A stretch of DNA of 12,881 nt from Prevotella sp. UBA746 (GTDB lineage: Bacteria; Bacteroidota; Bacteroidia; Bacteroidales; Bacteroidaceae). A model generated the notes under the pieces. The model did not search any database. It saw only the letters and a program-made list of their open reading frames with translations, and had not been told where the DNA came from. Shown here piece by piece: positions 6,415 through 12,881 of the stretch (the stretch's first letter is position 1; every line of letters starts with the position of its first letter). Where the stretch lies: positions 1 to 12,881 of the forward strand of contig DBKQ01000009.1 in the NCBI GenBank assembly GCA_002298545.1. Reading direction: 5' to 3'. Position numbers and translations under genes: made by a program.

Positions 6415-8067
6415 ATGCTGATGAACATTGTCCCGAAACTTTCAAGAATACAAATCAAAATAATGTCTGTCGCTACTTTTGTTTTATTAGTAGTAGCAGT
6501 TATGTGCTTATGTTTTTGCCGTCATTCTTATCCTCGGCAACTTGTCTACATAGACTCGTTGTGCGACAGTCATCCAGAAAGGGCAAAGGCTTTGTTGAAG
6601 CGCATACCAGCAAAGAATATAGAGGCAAAAGCAGACCGGATGTATTATGACCTGTTGAAAATCAAGGCATCAAATAATTTGTATGAACCACAACAGGACA
6701 GTACGATATTTCGTGTGGCAGATTATTTTGAGAGGCATGGCGACAAAGTAAAGAGACGTGATGCTTATTATCTTCTCGGTAAGTATTTTGTTGAGCACAA
6801 CGATGCTCCGCAGGCATTGAAGTGGTTTCAGACAGCACTGGATATGTCTGACGACGATACTCCTTTAGCTTTCAAGAGTAAGGCTTACAGTCAGAGTGGT
6901 ACGTTATTGTTTTATCAGAACTTGTATGACGATGCCCTTGAGATGTATGAACAGTCGTTCAAGTGTGATTCTATGCTGAAAGATACTGGTAATATGATTC
7001 ATGGTATGCGTGATATAGCACAGACTTATAGGTATTTGGAGAAACCAACTAAAGCCGTCAATATATTACACCGGGCATTAAACTTGTCGGATACAATTCA
7101 TAATGATGAACTCCGTCAAGGCATTATTATAGTCTTGTCGTCACAATATGTTAGTATTGGTAAGGCAAAAGAAGCAAAGGGATTGTTGCTGCAATATATT
7201 CATTCCATGAATGTTGAGTGTTATTCTCCGGCTTATAGTATATTGGCAAAGGCTTATGAATTGGAAGGTAAGATGGATTCGTCATTTTGTTATGATAAGA
7301 AATTGATGGCAATTGGCACTGTGTATGCTAAAGAAGAAGCATCAAGAAGATTGGTCGCCTATTATACTGAAACTTGCGACCTTGACAAGGTTCGCTATTA
7401 TATCAAAAGAAACAAGTTATATTCGGATTCTATACAAAAGATTTCTGTGTCTGAATCTGTAGCAACAGTTCATTCTCTATATAATTATAATTTGAAGGAA
7501 AGAGAAATTGCTCGCCTTAATAAGAATGTAAACGAAAGAACAATTTTTGCTGTTGTTTCCATTTTTATTGTTGTATTATTGGTTCTTATTTTATTCTATT
7601 TCAATGAAAAGAACAAGCAGCGTTGTATGCGTCTTGAGTTGCTTAATGAACATCTAAAAGCTTTGTGCGAATCCTTGGAAAAAAGAAGGAATAATAATGA
7701 ACAAAGTGTAAATTCTAAAGTGTTGTGTCATTCAGGAAATTCAAGTAAACTATACATTTATAATTTGATACATGGTAGAATAAACAATAATAAGTCTTTA
7801 TCTTTGAATGATTGGAAATTAATAGATAAGAGTATGGATATAGTTTATCCTAAATTTAAAGAAAGATTATATTCGTATTATAAAGTCGTAGATCGTGAGT
7901 ATAGAATTTGTATGCTGCTTAAATTGGAATTTTCTCTTTCTGACATTGCTACAATAATGGGGCGTTCTAATGCTACTATAACTCTCATCCGGTCTTCTCT
8001 ATATCAAAAGTTCTTTCATAAAAAGGGCAAGGCGAAAGATTTTGATACTTTTGTAAGATCTTTATAA
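6415..8067 (+). CDS. Membrane-anchored TPR regulator with C-terminal HTH domain
   Basis: The 550-residue protein has the layout of Bacteroidales one-component membrane regulators. It has an N-terminal hydrophobic anchor (residues about 18-35), TPR-like helical repeats from about 45 to 345 (for example YYLLGKYFVEHNDAPQALKWFQTAL at 118-142), a second membrane segment (376-396), a basic coiled-coil stretch (about 398-425), and a C-terminal helix-turn-helix (about 490-550) with the (I/L)xxLLKLEFSLSDIATIMGRSNATITLIRSSLYQKF pattern. This implies a periplasmic sensor and a cytoplasmic DNA-binding domain. The start is uncertain: ATGs at 6415, 6421 and 6463 are in frame and none has a clear ribosome binding site. 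Its direct-repeat neighbour at 8085-8148 and the downstream secreted-protein genes suggest that it controls them. Its second half is visibly AT-rich compared with region 1. Confidence 0.8.
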   Translation: MLMNIVPKLSRIQIKIMSVATFVLLVVAVMCLCFCRHSYPRQLVYIDSLCDSHPERAKALLKRIPAKNIEAKADRMYYDLLKIKASNNLYEPQQDSTIFRVADYFERHGDKVKRRDAYYLLGKYFVEHNDAPQALKWFQTALDMSDDDTPLAFKSKAYSQSGTLLFYQNLYDDALEMYEQSFKCDSMLKDTGNMIHGMRDIAQTYRYLEKPTKAVNILHRALNLSDTIHNDELRQGIIIVLSSQYVSIGKAKEAKGLLLQYIHSMNVECYSPAYSILAKAYELEGKMDSSFCYDKKLMAIGTVYAKEEASRRLVAYYTETCDLDKVRYYIKRNKLYSDSIQKISVSESVATVHSLYNYNLKEREIARLNKNVNERTIFAVVSIFIVVLLVLILFYFNEKNKQRCMRLELLNEHLKALCESLEKRRNNNEQSVNSKVLCHSGNSSKLYIYNLIHGRINNNKSLSLNDWKLIDKSMDIVYPKFKERLYSYYKVVDREYRICMLLKLEFSLSDIATIMGRSNATITLIRSSLYQKFFHKKGKAKDFDTFVRSL

Positions 8068-8084
8068 TCAAATGGTTATTGCCT

Positions 8085-8148
8085 AAAACTAAAAAATAAC
8101 TAAAATGAATTTATTCACGAATTTGAAAAACTAAAAAATAACTAAAAT
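8085..8148 (+). repeat. Two 22-bp direct repeats, probable activator binding sites
   Basis: Identical 22-bp copies occupy 8085-8106 and 8127-8148, 42 bp apart start to start. Each contains ACTAAAA-N4-ACTAAAA, so four heptamers begin at 8088, 8099, 8130 and 8141. The 11-bp and 42-bp steps are about one and four helical turns, placing the heptamers on roughly one DNA face. The second copy ends 6 bp before the -33 element at 8155-8158, a usual place for an activator. Confidence 0.75.
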
Positions 8149-8154
8149 AATTTT

Positions 8155-8186
8155 CTTGTTCATAAATATTTCTTTTCATATTTTTG
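8155..8186 (+). promoter_or_regulatory. Bacteroidales-type promoter for the DUF3244 gene
   Basis: CTTG (8155-8158), a 20-bp spacer and TATTTTTG (8179-8186) match the -33/-7 consensus. Transcription would start near 8192, about 20 nt before the ATG at 8213. The direct repeats end just upstream. The peptidase gene 47 bp beyond DUF3244 lacks a clear promoter of its own and probably shares this one. Confidence 0.7.
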
Positions 8187-8212
8187 CGCATGACTTTAAA
8201 AAAGTGAATAAT

Positions 8213-8578
8213 ATGAAAAAGAAACTATGTAATTTATTGTGGCTTGTCTTATTCTGTGTAATGCCAATATTTGCAAATAAGACATAAGTGTATTTGAGTT
8301 ATGACCATTCTCAAGACTATACGAAGGGTCATCCCCACGCTATCCCTACAGTTACGTCAGACGATGATGACGTGACAATAAAATGTGACTCTACATTATT
8401 TAATGTGGATGTGGTTATCAAAGACCAGTATGGAAATGTTATGCACCATTCAATACAGGCAATCGGACCGGAAGGAACAACAATATATATTCCGGAGAAT
8501 ATTGATGGAGAAAGAGAGAAATCCACTATCGATTTATATTACGACAGAAAACATCTGTCGGGATATTTTAATGAGTGA
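8213..8578 (+). pseudogene. DUF3244 family small secreted protein, interrupted by in-frame TAA
   Basis: Reading from the ATG at 8213 gives a convincing 24-residue signal peptide (MKKKLCNLLWLVLFC...IFANKT), then TAA at 8285-8287. The same frame then stays open for 96 codons (8288-8575) with a DUF3244-like beta-sandwich: IPTVTSDDDDVTIKCDS, then VDVVIKDQYGNVMHHS, then a C-terminal TIDLYYDRKHLSGYF. Small secreted proteins of about 120 residues with this pattern are common in Bacteroidales, and their function is not settled. The intact length would be about 121 residues. GTG at 8288 could in principle start a cytoplasmic version, but it has no leader and would discard the signal peptide. The position behind a regulated promoter and just before a secreted peptidase suggests a partner role, possibly an inhibitor, which is inference. 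Confidence 0.75.
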
Positions 8579-8606
8579 TGTATAATTTTAATGTTACTGA
8601 TATAAT

Positions 8607-8617
8607 AATTTAAATCG
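8607..8617 (+). promoter_or_regulatory. Leader element AATTTAAATCG before the peptidase start
   Basis: The 11-mer AATTTAAATCG ends 8 bp before the ATG at 8626. The same 11-mer occurs at 11535-11545, again exactly 8 bp before the LRR gene ATG. Shared sequence and spacing suggest a translation-initiation or leader element, although AT-richness makes chance possible. Confidence 0.35.
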
Positions 8618-8625
8618 TTTTACGT

Positions 8626-10995
8626 ATGAAAAAACTAATCAAAACAAGGACTCTTATTTTATTGTCCTTTTTATTACTGTTAAATTTGTCCATCTTTGCT
8701 GGGACACAAATTCCTCCAGAAATTGCTTTGAAATATGCAAAAAATGTTTTGAACGGAGATGTCTCGCAAATGGATTTCTATTATTGTGAGATTAATGCTG
8801 ATGCTAATAAGCTTCGAGATGGAGATTTGCTTACAATAGCTGTAAATATTAAGAAGCCTAACTATTATGCTTTTTTCGTAGATGAGGAACCTTATAAGGG
8901 CTGGAAACACAAATGCTCTTATGTCTTTGTACCCAATGAATTGAATGGACGAACAGACATGTTGGTAAAGACTGTACGTCTCCAATATGATATGCCTCAA
9001 AAATCTAATATGGATTTTATTCCTATAAATAATGTTGATCGTTATCCAAACAATAATTCATCTTTAAAAATTAAAGTTTCACAAAATATAGATCTTAATT
9101 CCGTTACTTCAAACCCACACACGTATGCTGTAATAATAAGTGGTGGAGTGAGTAAATACATGAATTATGAGCGTTATTGGAACGATTGCTCTTATATATA
9201 TCAAGTTTTAAGAAACAAATACAATGTAAGTAAAGATAATATAAGTGTTCTAATTTCTGACGGAAATGATCCGTCTGCTGACATGAGAAAGGCTGATTTT
9301 TCAGGATTTGTCTCATCTCCTCTTGATTTAGATAATGATGGTGTTTCAGATATCAATTATTCTGCGACAAAGAACAATATTCGTACAGTCTTGTCAAATT
9401 TATCTTCAAAGTTGACAAATGAAGACCAACTCTTTATATATGTTATCGATCATGGCGGATATGATGAAAATAGGTCTGAGTCTTATATTTGTCTTTGGGA
9501 TTATGAGACTTTATATGCTTCAGAACTTTCTGAGATGCTTGGCAAAATCAAGACACCTTATATTAATATGGTATTCGGACAATGTTTTTCAGGTGGCTTC
9601 GTAAAGAAGCTGGAAAAGCCAGGAAGAGTGATAGCGACAGCTTGTGCAGAGAATGAAAGTTCTTGGGCATGTAGCGATATTCCATATGATGAGTTTGTCT
9701 TTCAATGGACTAATGCCGTGAACGGCCTAAATGGTGTTAGCATGTCTCCTGTATCTTCTGATTTGAATAGCAACGGAATAGTTTCAATGGAGGAGGCTTT
9801 TATGTTTGCTCGTGAAAATGATCGCAGAAATGATTCGGAAACCCCTCAATTTTCATCGTTGAATCATTCGGCTTGCGATGATTTGTCTCTTTCAAATATT
9901 CCTAAAGGCTTCAGCCTTTATCTAAAAGATGTTTCAGAAGACTATGGACATGAGCCGTCAACAGAAGGTGAATTTTGGCTGAGTCCAGATATTTGGGTTA
10001 GAAATAATGACGATGGTATGATTAATCAGGAAAGTGAACCTATAAAACTTGCAAAGGATGCTGTTTCTAAAGACGTATATCTTTATATGAGGATTCGGAA
10101 TAGAGGCATATCTGCTTATAGTCCAGATTTAAAGAAACAATATTATCAGATATATTATGCCAATGCAGCTCTTGGAATCCGTCCGGAAAATTGGCTCGGT
10201 GTTGCTTGTGATGAAGATGAACTTGTTTATGGCGACAAGATAATTTCCAACTCTATACCAAAAGCAATAGAGCCAGATGGTTATACTATAGTAAAATATA
10301 AATGGAATATTCCGGAAGATTTAATAGCAGAGATGAAAAACGGATACCTTCATTTCTGTCTTCTTGGAAGAATTTCAAATACGCGTGGGGAGGAAATAAG
10401 TCGAGATGAAGAATTGTTGAAATATATGTCAAATGTTGTCGCATCAAATCGTCTTGCACAAAAGAACATGTCTTTCATCCTTACTTCGGATCCAAATTCA
10501 AACTGCATTCCTTTAAAGATAAGAAGTATCGCAGATTCAGAACGTCAGTATAATATCGAACTTGCACCTATTGCAGGGGCAAAGAATATTTTTGATGAAG
10601 CTGAAATTGGAATCGGACTGTCTGCTGATGCTTATACTAATTGGGAAAAAAGTGGAAAGAATGGAACAAACTGCAAAACATATGATGGGAAGCCTAATAT
10701 CATTTTTATGGAAAATGAGGGAACGATTAATTCTTTGCTATTGAAGAATACAGATGAACTAAATATCGCTTGTCATTTCAAAAAGCAAAATATATCACTT
10801 GCTACAGACACTTTTAAACTGAATGTTATCCAACGTGATGTTGAAACTGGAAAGATTGTAGGTGGTGAGGCTATTTATATAATACGTAAATCAAGGGGAC
10901 AGGTGATTAATCCTGGTATCGGTGTAATAGATGGAGTATATGACAAGAAATTGACAGCAACGATATTAATGAGCCCGTATCTTATGAATGGATAG
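8626..10995 (+). CDS. Secreted clan CD cysteine peptidase (C13/caspase-like), cut off by frameshift
   Basis: As read, the frame encodes 789 residues. A signal peptide covers about residues 1-25 (ends SIFA-G). A pro- or beta-domain runs to about 160. The peptidase domain (about 165-420) begins HTYAVIISGG, with candidate catalytic His276 in IYVIDHGG and Cys320 in VFGQCFSGGF, the clan CD dyad arrangement of legumain, caspase and gingipain relatives. Two calcium-loop-like segments are visible: DLDNDGVSD (234-242) and the EF-hand-type D-x-N-x-N-G...E at 379-390. Beta-sandwich sequence follows from about 450 (FWLSPDIWVRNNDDG). The final residues after about 779 are out of frame relative to the continuation found at 10962-11381, so the intact protein would be about 918 residues. 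Substrate is unknown. It is probably co-transcribed with DUF3244. Confidence 0.75.
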   Translation: MKKLIKTRTLILLSFLLLLNLSIFAGTQIPPEIALKYAKNVLNGDVSQMDFYYCEINADANKLRDGDLLTIAVNIKKPNYYAFFVDEEPYKGWKHKCSYVFVPNELNGRTDMLVKTVRLQYDMPQKSNMDFIPINNVDRYPNNNSSLKIKVSQNIDLNSVTSNPHTYAVIISGGVSKYMNYERYWNDCSYIYQVLRNKYNVSKDNISVLISDGNDPSADMRKADFSGFVSSPLDLDNDGVSDINYSATKNNIRTVLSNLSSKLTNEDQLFIYVIDHGGYDENRSESYICLWDYETLYASELSEMLGKIKTPYINMVFGQCFSGGFVKKLEKPGRVIATACAENESSWACSDIPYDEFVFQWTNAVNGLNGVSMSPVSSDLNSNGIVSMEEAFMFARENDRRNDSETPQFSSLNHSACDDLSLSNIPKGFSLYLKDVSEDYGHEPSTEGEFWLSPDIWVRNNDDGMINQESEPIKLAKDAVSKDVYLYMRIRNRGISAYSPDLKKQYYQIYYANAALGIRPENWLGVACDEDELVYGDKIISNSIPKAIEPDGYTIVKYKWNIPEDLIAEMKNGYLHFCLLGRISNTRGEEISRDEELLKYMSNVVASNRLAQKNMSFILTSDPNSNCIPLKIRSIADSERQYNIELAPIAGAKNIFDEAEIGIGLSADAYTNWEKSGKNGTNCKTYDGKPNIIFMENEGTINSLLLKNTDELNIACHFKKQNISLATDTFKLNVIQRDVETGKIVGGEAIYIIRKSRGQVINPGIGVIDGVYDKKLTATILMSPYLMNG

Positions 10996-11381
10996 ATAAC
11001 AACAATAAAATTATAGGAACGGAGAAAACTTTGATGCTTACGGATGATAATAGCGACAAAATTACTTTACGCGTAACAGCAGATAGTGATGGAGCACTTG
11101 CATATGCAACGGTTGATTTGAATGAATTTGTGAGAATAAAGAGTATAAATCCCCTTCCGCTTACATCTGTTTTGAATGTATCTCTTGATTCAAGTGCAAG
11201 GAGTGGAATGAAATTGGTTTTATCATCATCTGTTGGACTTATGAATAAAGTTGAACTTAATTTGAAAGAAGGTGAAAGGGAATTCTCAATTCCTACAGGC
11301 AAAATCGCTAAGGGAGAGTATGTCTTAAGTTTATATGATAACGGAAAAGTTATAGACAGTAGACATATTGTAAAGGAATAG
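10944..11381 (+). pseudogene. Detached C-terminal part of the peptidase, with T9SS-like sorting domain
   Basis: This frame, -1 relative to the peptidase, is open from 10944. From 10962 it reads DINEPVSYEWIDNNN and on to KIIGTEKTLMLTDDNSDK, which looks like an Ig/PKD-type domain. It ends in about 80 residues resembling a T9SS type A C-terminal domain: INPLPLTSVLNVSL, then a mid-domain strand pair, then GEYVLSLYDNG and a terminal IVKE. No plausible independent start or ribosome binding site exists; the first ATG (11034) falls inside the domain. It is best read as the last 139 residues of the upstream peptidase, separated by a one-base deletion near 10961-10962. Without it the peptidase would lack its outer-membrane sorting signal. 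Confidence 0.75.
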
Positions 11382-11392
11382 CTCGAATATAA

Positions 11393-11424
11393 AGCAGTAT
11401 TGGTGATGTATAGCTTATACTGCT
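11393..11424 (+). terminator. Weak hairpin after the peptidase gene
   Basis: An 8-bp perfect stem AGCAGTAT/ATACTGCT (11393-11400, 11417-11424) has a 16-nt loop and is followed by GATTTATTT. It lies just after the stop at 11381. The stem is short and AT-rich, so termination is only possible. The remaining spacer to 11553 holds no convincing -7 box and no supported gene. Confidence 0.35.
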
Positions 11425-11534
11425 GATTTATTTGCAAAATGTTTCTATTAAATTCTCATTGCTAATAAAAATGTGTATATTATGCAGAATAAATAACATT
11501 CTTTATATAAATAATCTGTAAGGTGGATGTTTAA

Positions 11535-11545
11535 AATTTAAATCG
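11535..11545 (+). promoter_or_regulatory. Leader element AATTTAAATCG before the LRR gene start
   Basis: This is the second copy of the 11-mer seen at 8607-8617, again with exactly 8 bp before the ATG (11554). Confidence 0.35.
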
Positions 11546-11553
11546 AAATAATT

Positions 11554-12822
11554 ATGAAGAAAGTTTTTAGCTCTATTTTTCTGATGGCAATGATAATGAC
11601 ATCAGCTAACGCTCAGAATATTAAAACTGTTGCTACTGATTTTGGGGATGACTTTGCCGCGAAATTGGGTGACAACAGATATGATATTGATTCTCTCGTA
11701 ATAACAGGAAATTTGAGCCATAATGCATTTCCCGTAATCGTTGACTGCGTAAGAAATGGCAAGCTGACGGGTATTGATATGAGTAAGTGCACTGTTGAGG
11801 ATGACTCTATTCCCGACAACGGACTTATGGTATCTTTGCATGCGCATCTCGTTGACGAACATTGTATAAAGGGATTGACTCTTCCGCAAAATCTGCGTGC
11901 CGTTGGAGACCACGGTCTTGGACATTTGCATGTGAATACACTGAACTTGCCTTCAACGCTCCGCATAATAGATAATAAGGCTTTCGACTTCTGCCAGCAT
12001 GTTCGTGGCACTCTCGTTATTCCTGAAGGAGTGGAGACATTAGGACGAGAGGCTTTTTATGATTGGTACAGTATAGAGAGCGTTACGTTCCCGAAGTCTT
12101 TGAGGAAAATCGGCTACATGACATTCAGTGGTCTGACATCTGTTAAGGAACTTAATCTGAACGACGGACTGGAGGAAATTGGCGAGGCTGCTTTTGAACG
12201 CGGATTGTATGATGTCAAGGAAATTCGTATTCCGGAGAGTGTAACCTCTATTGGCAAGAGTGCATTCTATGGCGAGAAATATCTTGACCTTGTTGTACTT
12301 CCGCCAAGTTTGAATACACTTAAAGAAAGTGTGTTTGGGGATTGTAGTGTAAAGGAAATAGTCTGGCCGTATAATTTGGAGACAATGGAGTCGCATAGTA
12401 TAGATGACTTCACGGGCAGCAGCCTTTTCCTTCCTGAAGGTTTGAAGGATATAAAAGACAATGTCTTGCAGTATGTTGATAATGCCACGACAATCTTGTT
12501 GCCCTCGTCTCTTGAGAGCATAGGAGGCAATGTTTTTGGCAGAACTCCCAGTCTGAAATCTCTTTATGCCAAGAATCCTATTCCGCCGGTACTTCCGGTA
12601 AATGTCGGGCAAGATGAAAAGTTATGGTTCAATAATCTTCCTGCAGATGCAGTTCTTTATGTTCCGGTGGGCAGTGCTGCTGCATATAGAGACTGTGTCG
12701 CCTTCAGCAAGTTCAGCAAGATTGTTGAGACTGCAGATTTCCCGACATCTATTGATGAAGTAAAGACTACAGTAGGAGTCAATGCTGACACTATTTATTC
12801 CCTTGATGGCAGATTGGCATGA
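11554..12822 (+). CDS. Secreted BspA-type leucine-rich repeat protein, stop codon in C-terminal tail
   Basis: The 422-residue protein has a signal peptide (1-20, ending SANA-Q) and at least eight LRR_5/BspA-type repeats between about 95 and 345. Each repeat has the pattern LxLPxxLxxIgxxAFxxc-xLxxl; a clear one is IPEGVETLGREAFYDW. The repeat block ends with the typical closing module YVPVGSAAAYRDCVAFSKFSKIVE. BspA-type proteins are cell-surface or secreted adhesins in oral and gut bacteria; the ligand here is unknown. The tail reads SIDEVKT...DTIYSLDGRLA then TGA. The following 19 codons continue a normal sorting-type tail, so the stop appears premature by roughly 20 residues. It may be a separate transcription unit, since 172 bp separate it from the peptidase remnant. 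Confidence 0.82.
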   Translation: MKKVFSSIFLMAMIMTSANAQNIKTVATDFGDDFAAKLGDNRYDIDSLVITGNLSHNAFPVIVDCVRNGKLTGIDMSKCTVEDDSIPDNGLMVSLHAHLVDEHCIKGLTLPQNLRAVGDHGLGHLHVNTLNLPSTLRIIDNKAFDFCQHVRGTLVIPEGVETLGREAFYDWYSIESVTFPKSLRKIGYMTFSGLTSVKELNLNDGLEEIGEAAFERGLYDVKEIRIPESVTSIGKSAFYGEKYLDLVVLPPSLNTLKESVFGDCSVKEIVWPYNLETMESHSIDDFTGSSLFLPEGLKDIKDNVLQYVDNATTILLPSSLESIGGNVFGRTPSLKSLYAKNPIPPVLPVNVGQDEKLWFNNLPADAVLYVPVGSAAAYRDCVAFSKFSKIVETADFPTSIDEVKTTVGVNADTIYSLDGRLA

Positions 12823-12881
12823 AAGAATCTTAAATCTTTGGAAAAGGGAATATATATTGTAAAAGGAAGAAAAATCACAAG
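12823..12881 (+). other. Post-stop continuation of the LRR protein's C-terminal tail
   Basis: In the same frame as the LRR gene, directly after its TGA, the sequence stays open to the window edge and encodes KNLKSLEKGIYIVKGRKIT. This joins YSLDGRLA to the usual Prevotella-type ending (YxLDGRxV...L.KGIYIV.GRK). It is too typical to be chance and marks either a nonsense mutation (for example from CGA or TGG), a sequence error, or readthrough. Confidence 0.75.

Noticed and set aside
8288..8578. An intact 96-residue gene starting at GTG 8288
   Set aside because: It has no leader or ribosome binding signal of its own, follows the stop directly, and sits in frame with a perfect signal peptide upstream.
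10941..10995. Programmed -1 ribosomal frameshifting as the explanation of the peptidase break
   Set aside because: The overlap of the two frames contains no X-XXY-YYZ slippery heptamer in the right phase and no obvious strong downstream hairpin. A plain one-base deletion is simpler.
11471..11521. 16-codon open frame in the spacer before the LRR gene
   Set aside because: It is very short, AT-rich, with no initiation signal and no recognisable peptide.
12040..12612. Minus-strand open frame (190 codons) antisense to the LRR gene
   Set aside because: It is a shadow of the LRR repeats, with no family resemblance and no promoter.
12820..12822. Reassignment of TGA as a sense codon
   Set aside because: The neighbouring DUF3244 gene is broken by TAA and the peptidase by a frameshift, which TGA recoding would not explain.

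Overview
The window looks like a chromosomal segment from a member of the Bacteroidota, most likely Prevotella/Segatella or a close relative. The evidence is that several genes have TAnnTTTG -7 boxes, some with a TTG/TTTG about 19-20 bp upstream. Purine-rich leaders replace strong Shine-Dalgarno sites. The protein families are also typical of Bacteroidales: DUF2795, DUF3244, PL9 pectate lyase, membrane-anchored TPR regulators, BspA-type leucine-rich repeats, and C-terminal tails resembling type IX secretion (T9SS) sorting domains. No species call is possible from sequence reading alone.

Region 1 (1-3962) is housekeeping in character. An L-serine ammonia-lyase gene on the minus strand is followed by a CT-rich 9-bp tandem repeat. 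It is divergent from a plus-strand run holding a membrane acyltransferase, a methyltransferase-like protein with a degenerate cofactor motif, a PduO-type cobalamin adenosyltransferase and a DUF2795 protein. A long perfect hairpin (4002-4043) separates this run from the convergent gene that follows.

Region 2 (4080-6140, minus) is one large secreted PL9 pectate lyase gene with an N-terminal beta-sandwich module. It fits a plant-polysaccharide-degrading gut or oral anaerobe.

Region 3 (6415-12881, plus) is an accessory-looking, AT-rich locus. It holds a TPR/transmembrane/HTH regulator, a small secreted DUF3244 protein, a secreted clan CD (caspase/legumain-like) cysteine peptidase with EF-hand-like loops and a T9SS-like C-terminal domain, and a secreted BspA-type LRR protein. 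Between the regulator and DUF3244 lie two 22-bp direct repeats. Each contains two ACTAAAA heptamers 11 bp apart, and the array sits just upstream of a good Bacteroidales promoter, as an activator site would. I infer that the regulator senses a periplasmic signal and switches on the DUF3244-peptidase unit.

The most striking observation is that all three secreted genes of region 3 carry an apparent lesion. DUF3244 has an in-frame TAA directly after its signal peptide. The peptidase has a -1 frameshift near 10961 that detaches its C-terminal sorting-like domain. The LRR gene has an in-frame TGA followed by 19 open codons encoding a typical C-terminal tail. The other genes show no such break. This could be concerted decay of a secreted protease/adhesin system, sequencing error, or recoding; resequencing would decide. 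The functional reading of the locus is inference from domain features and order.
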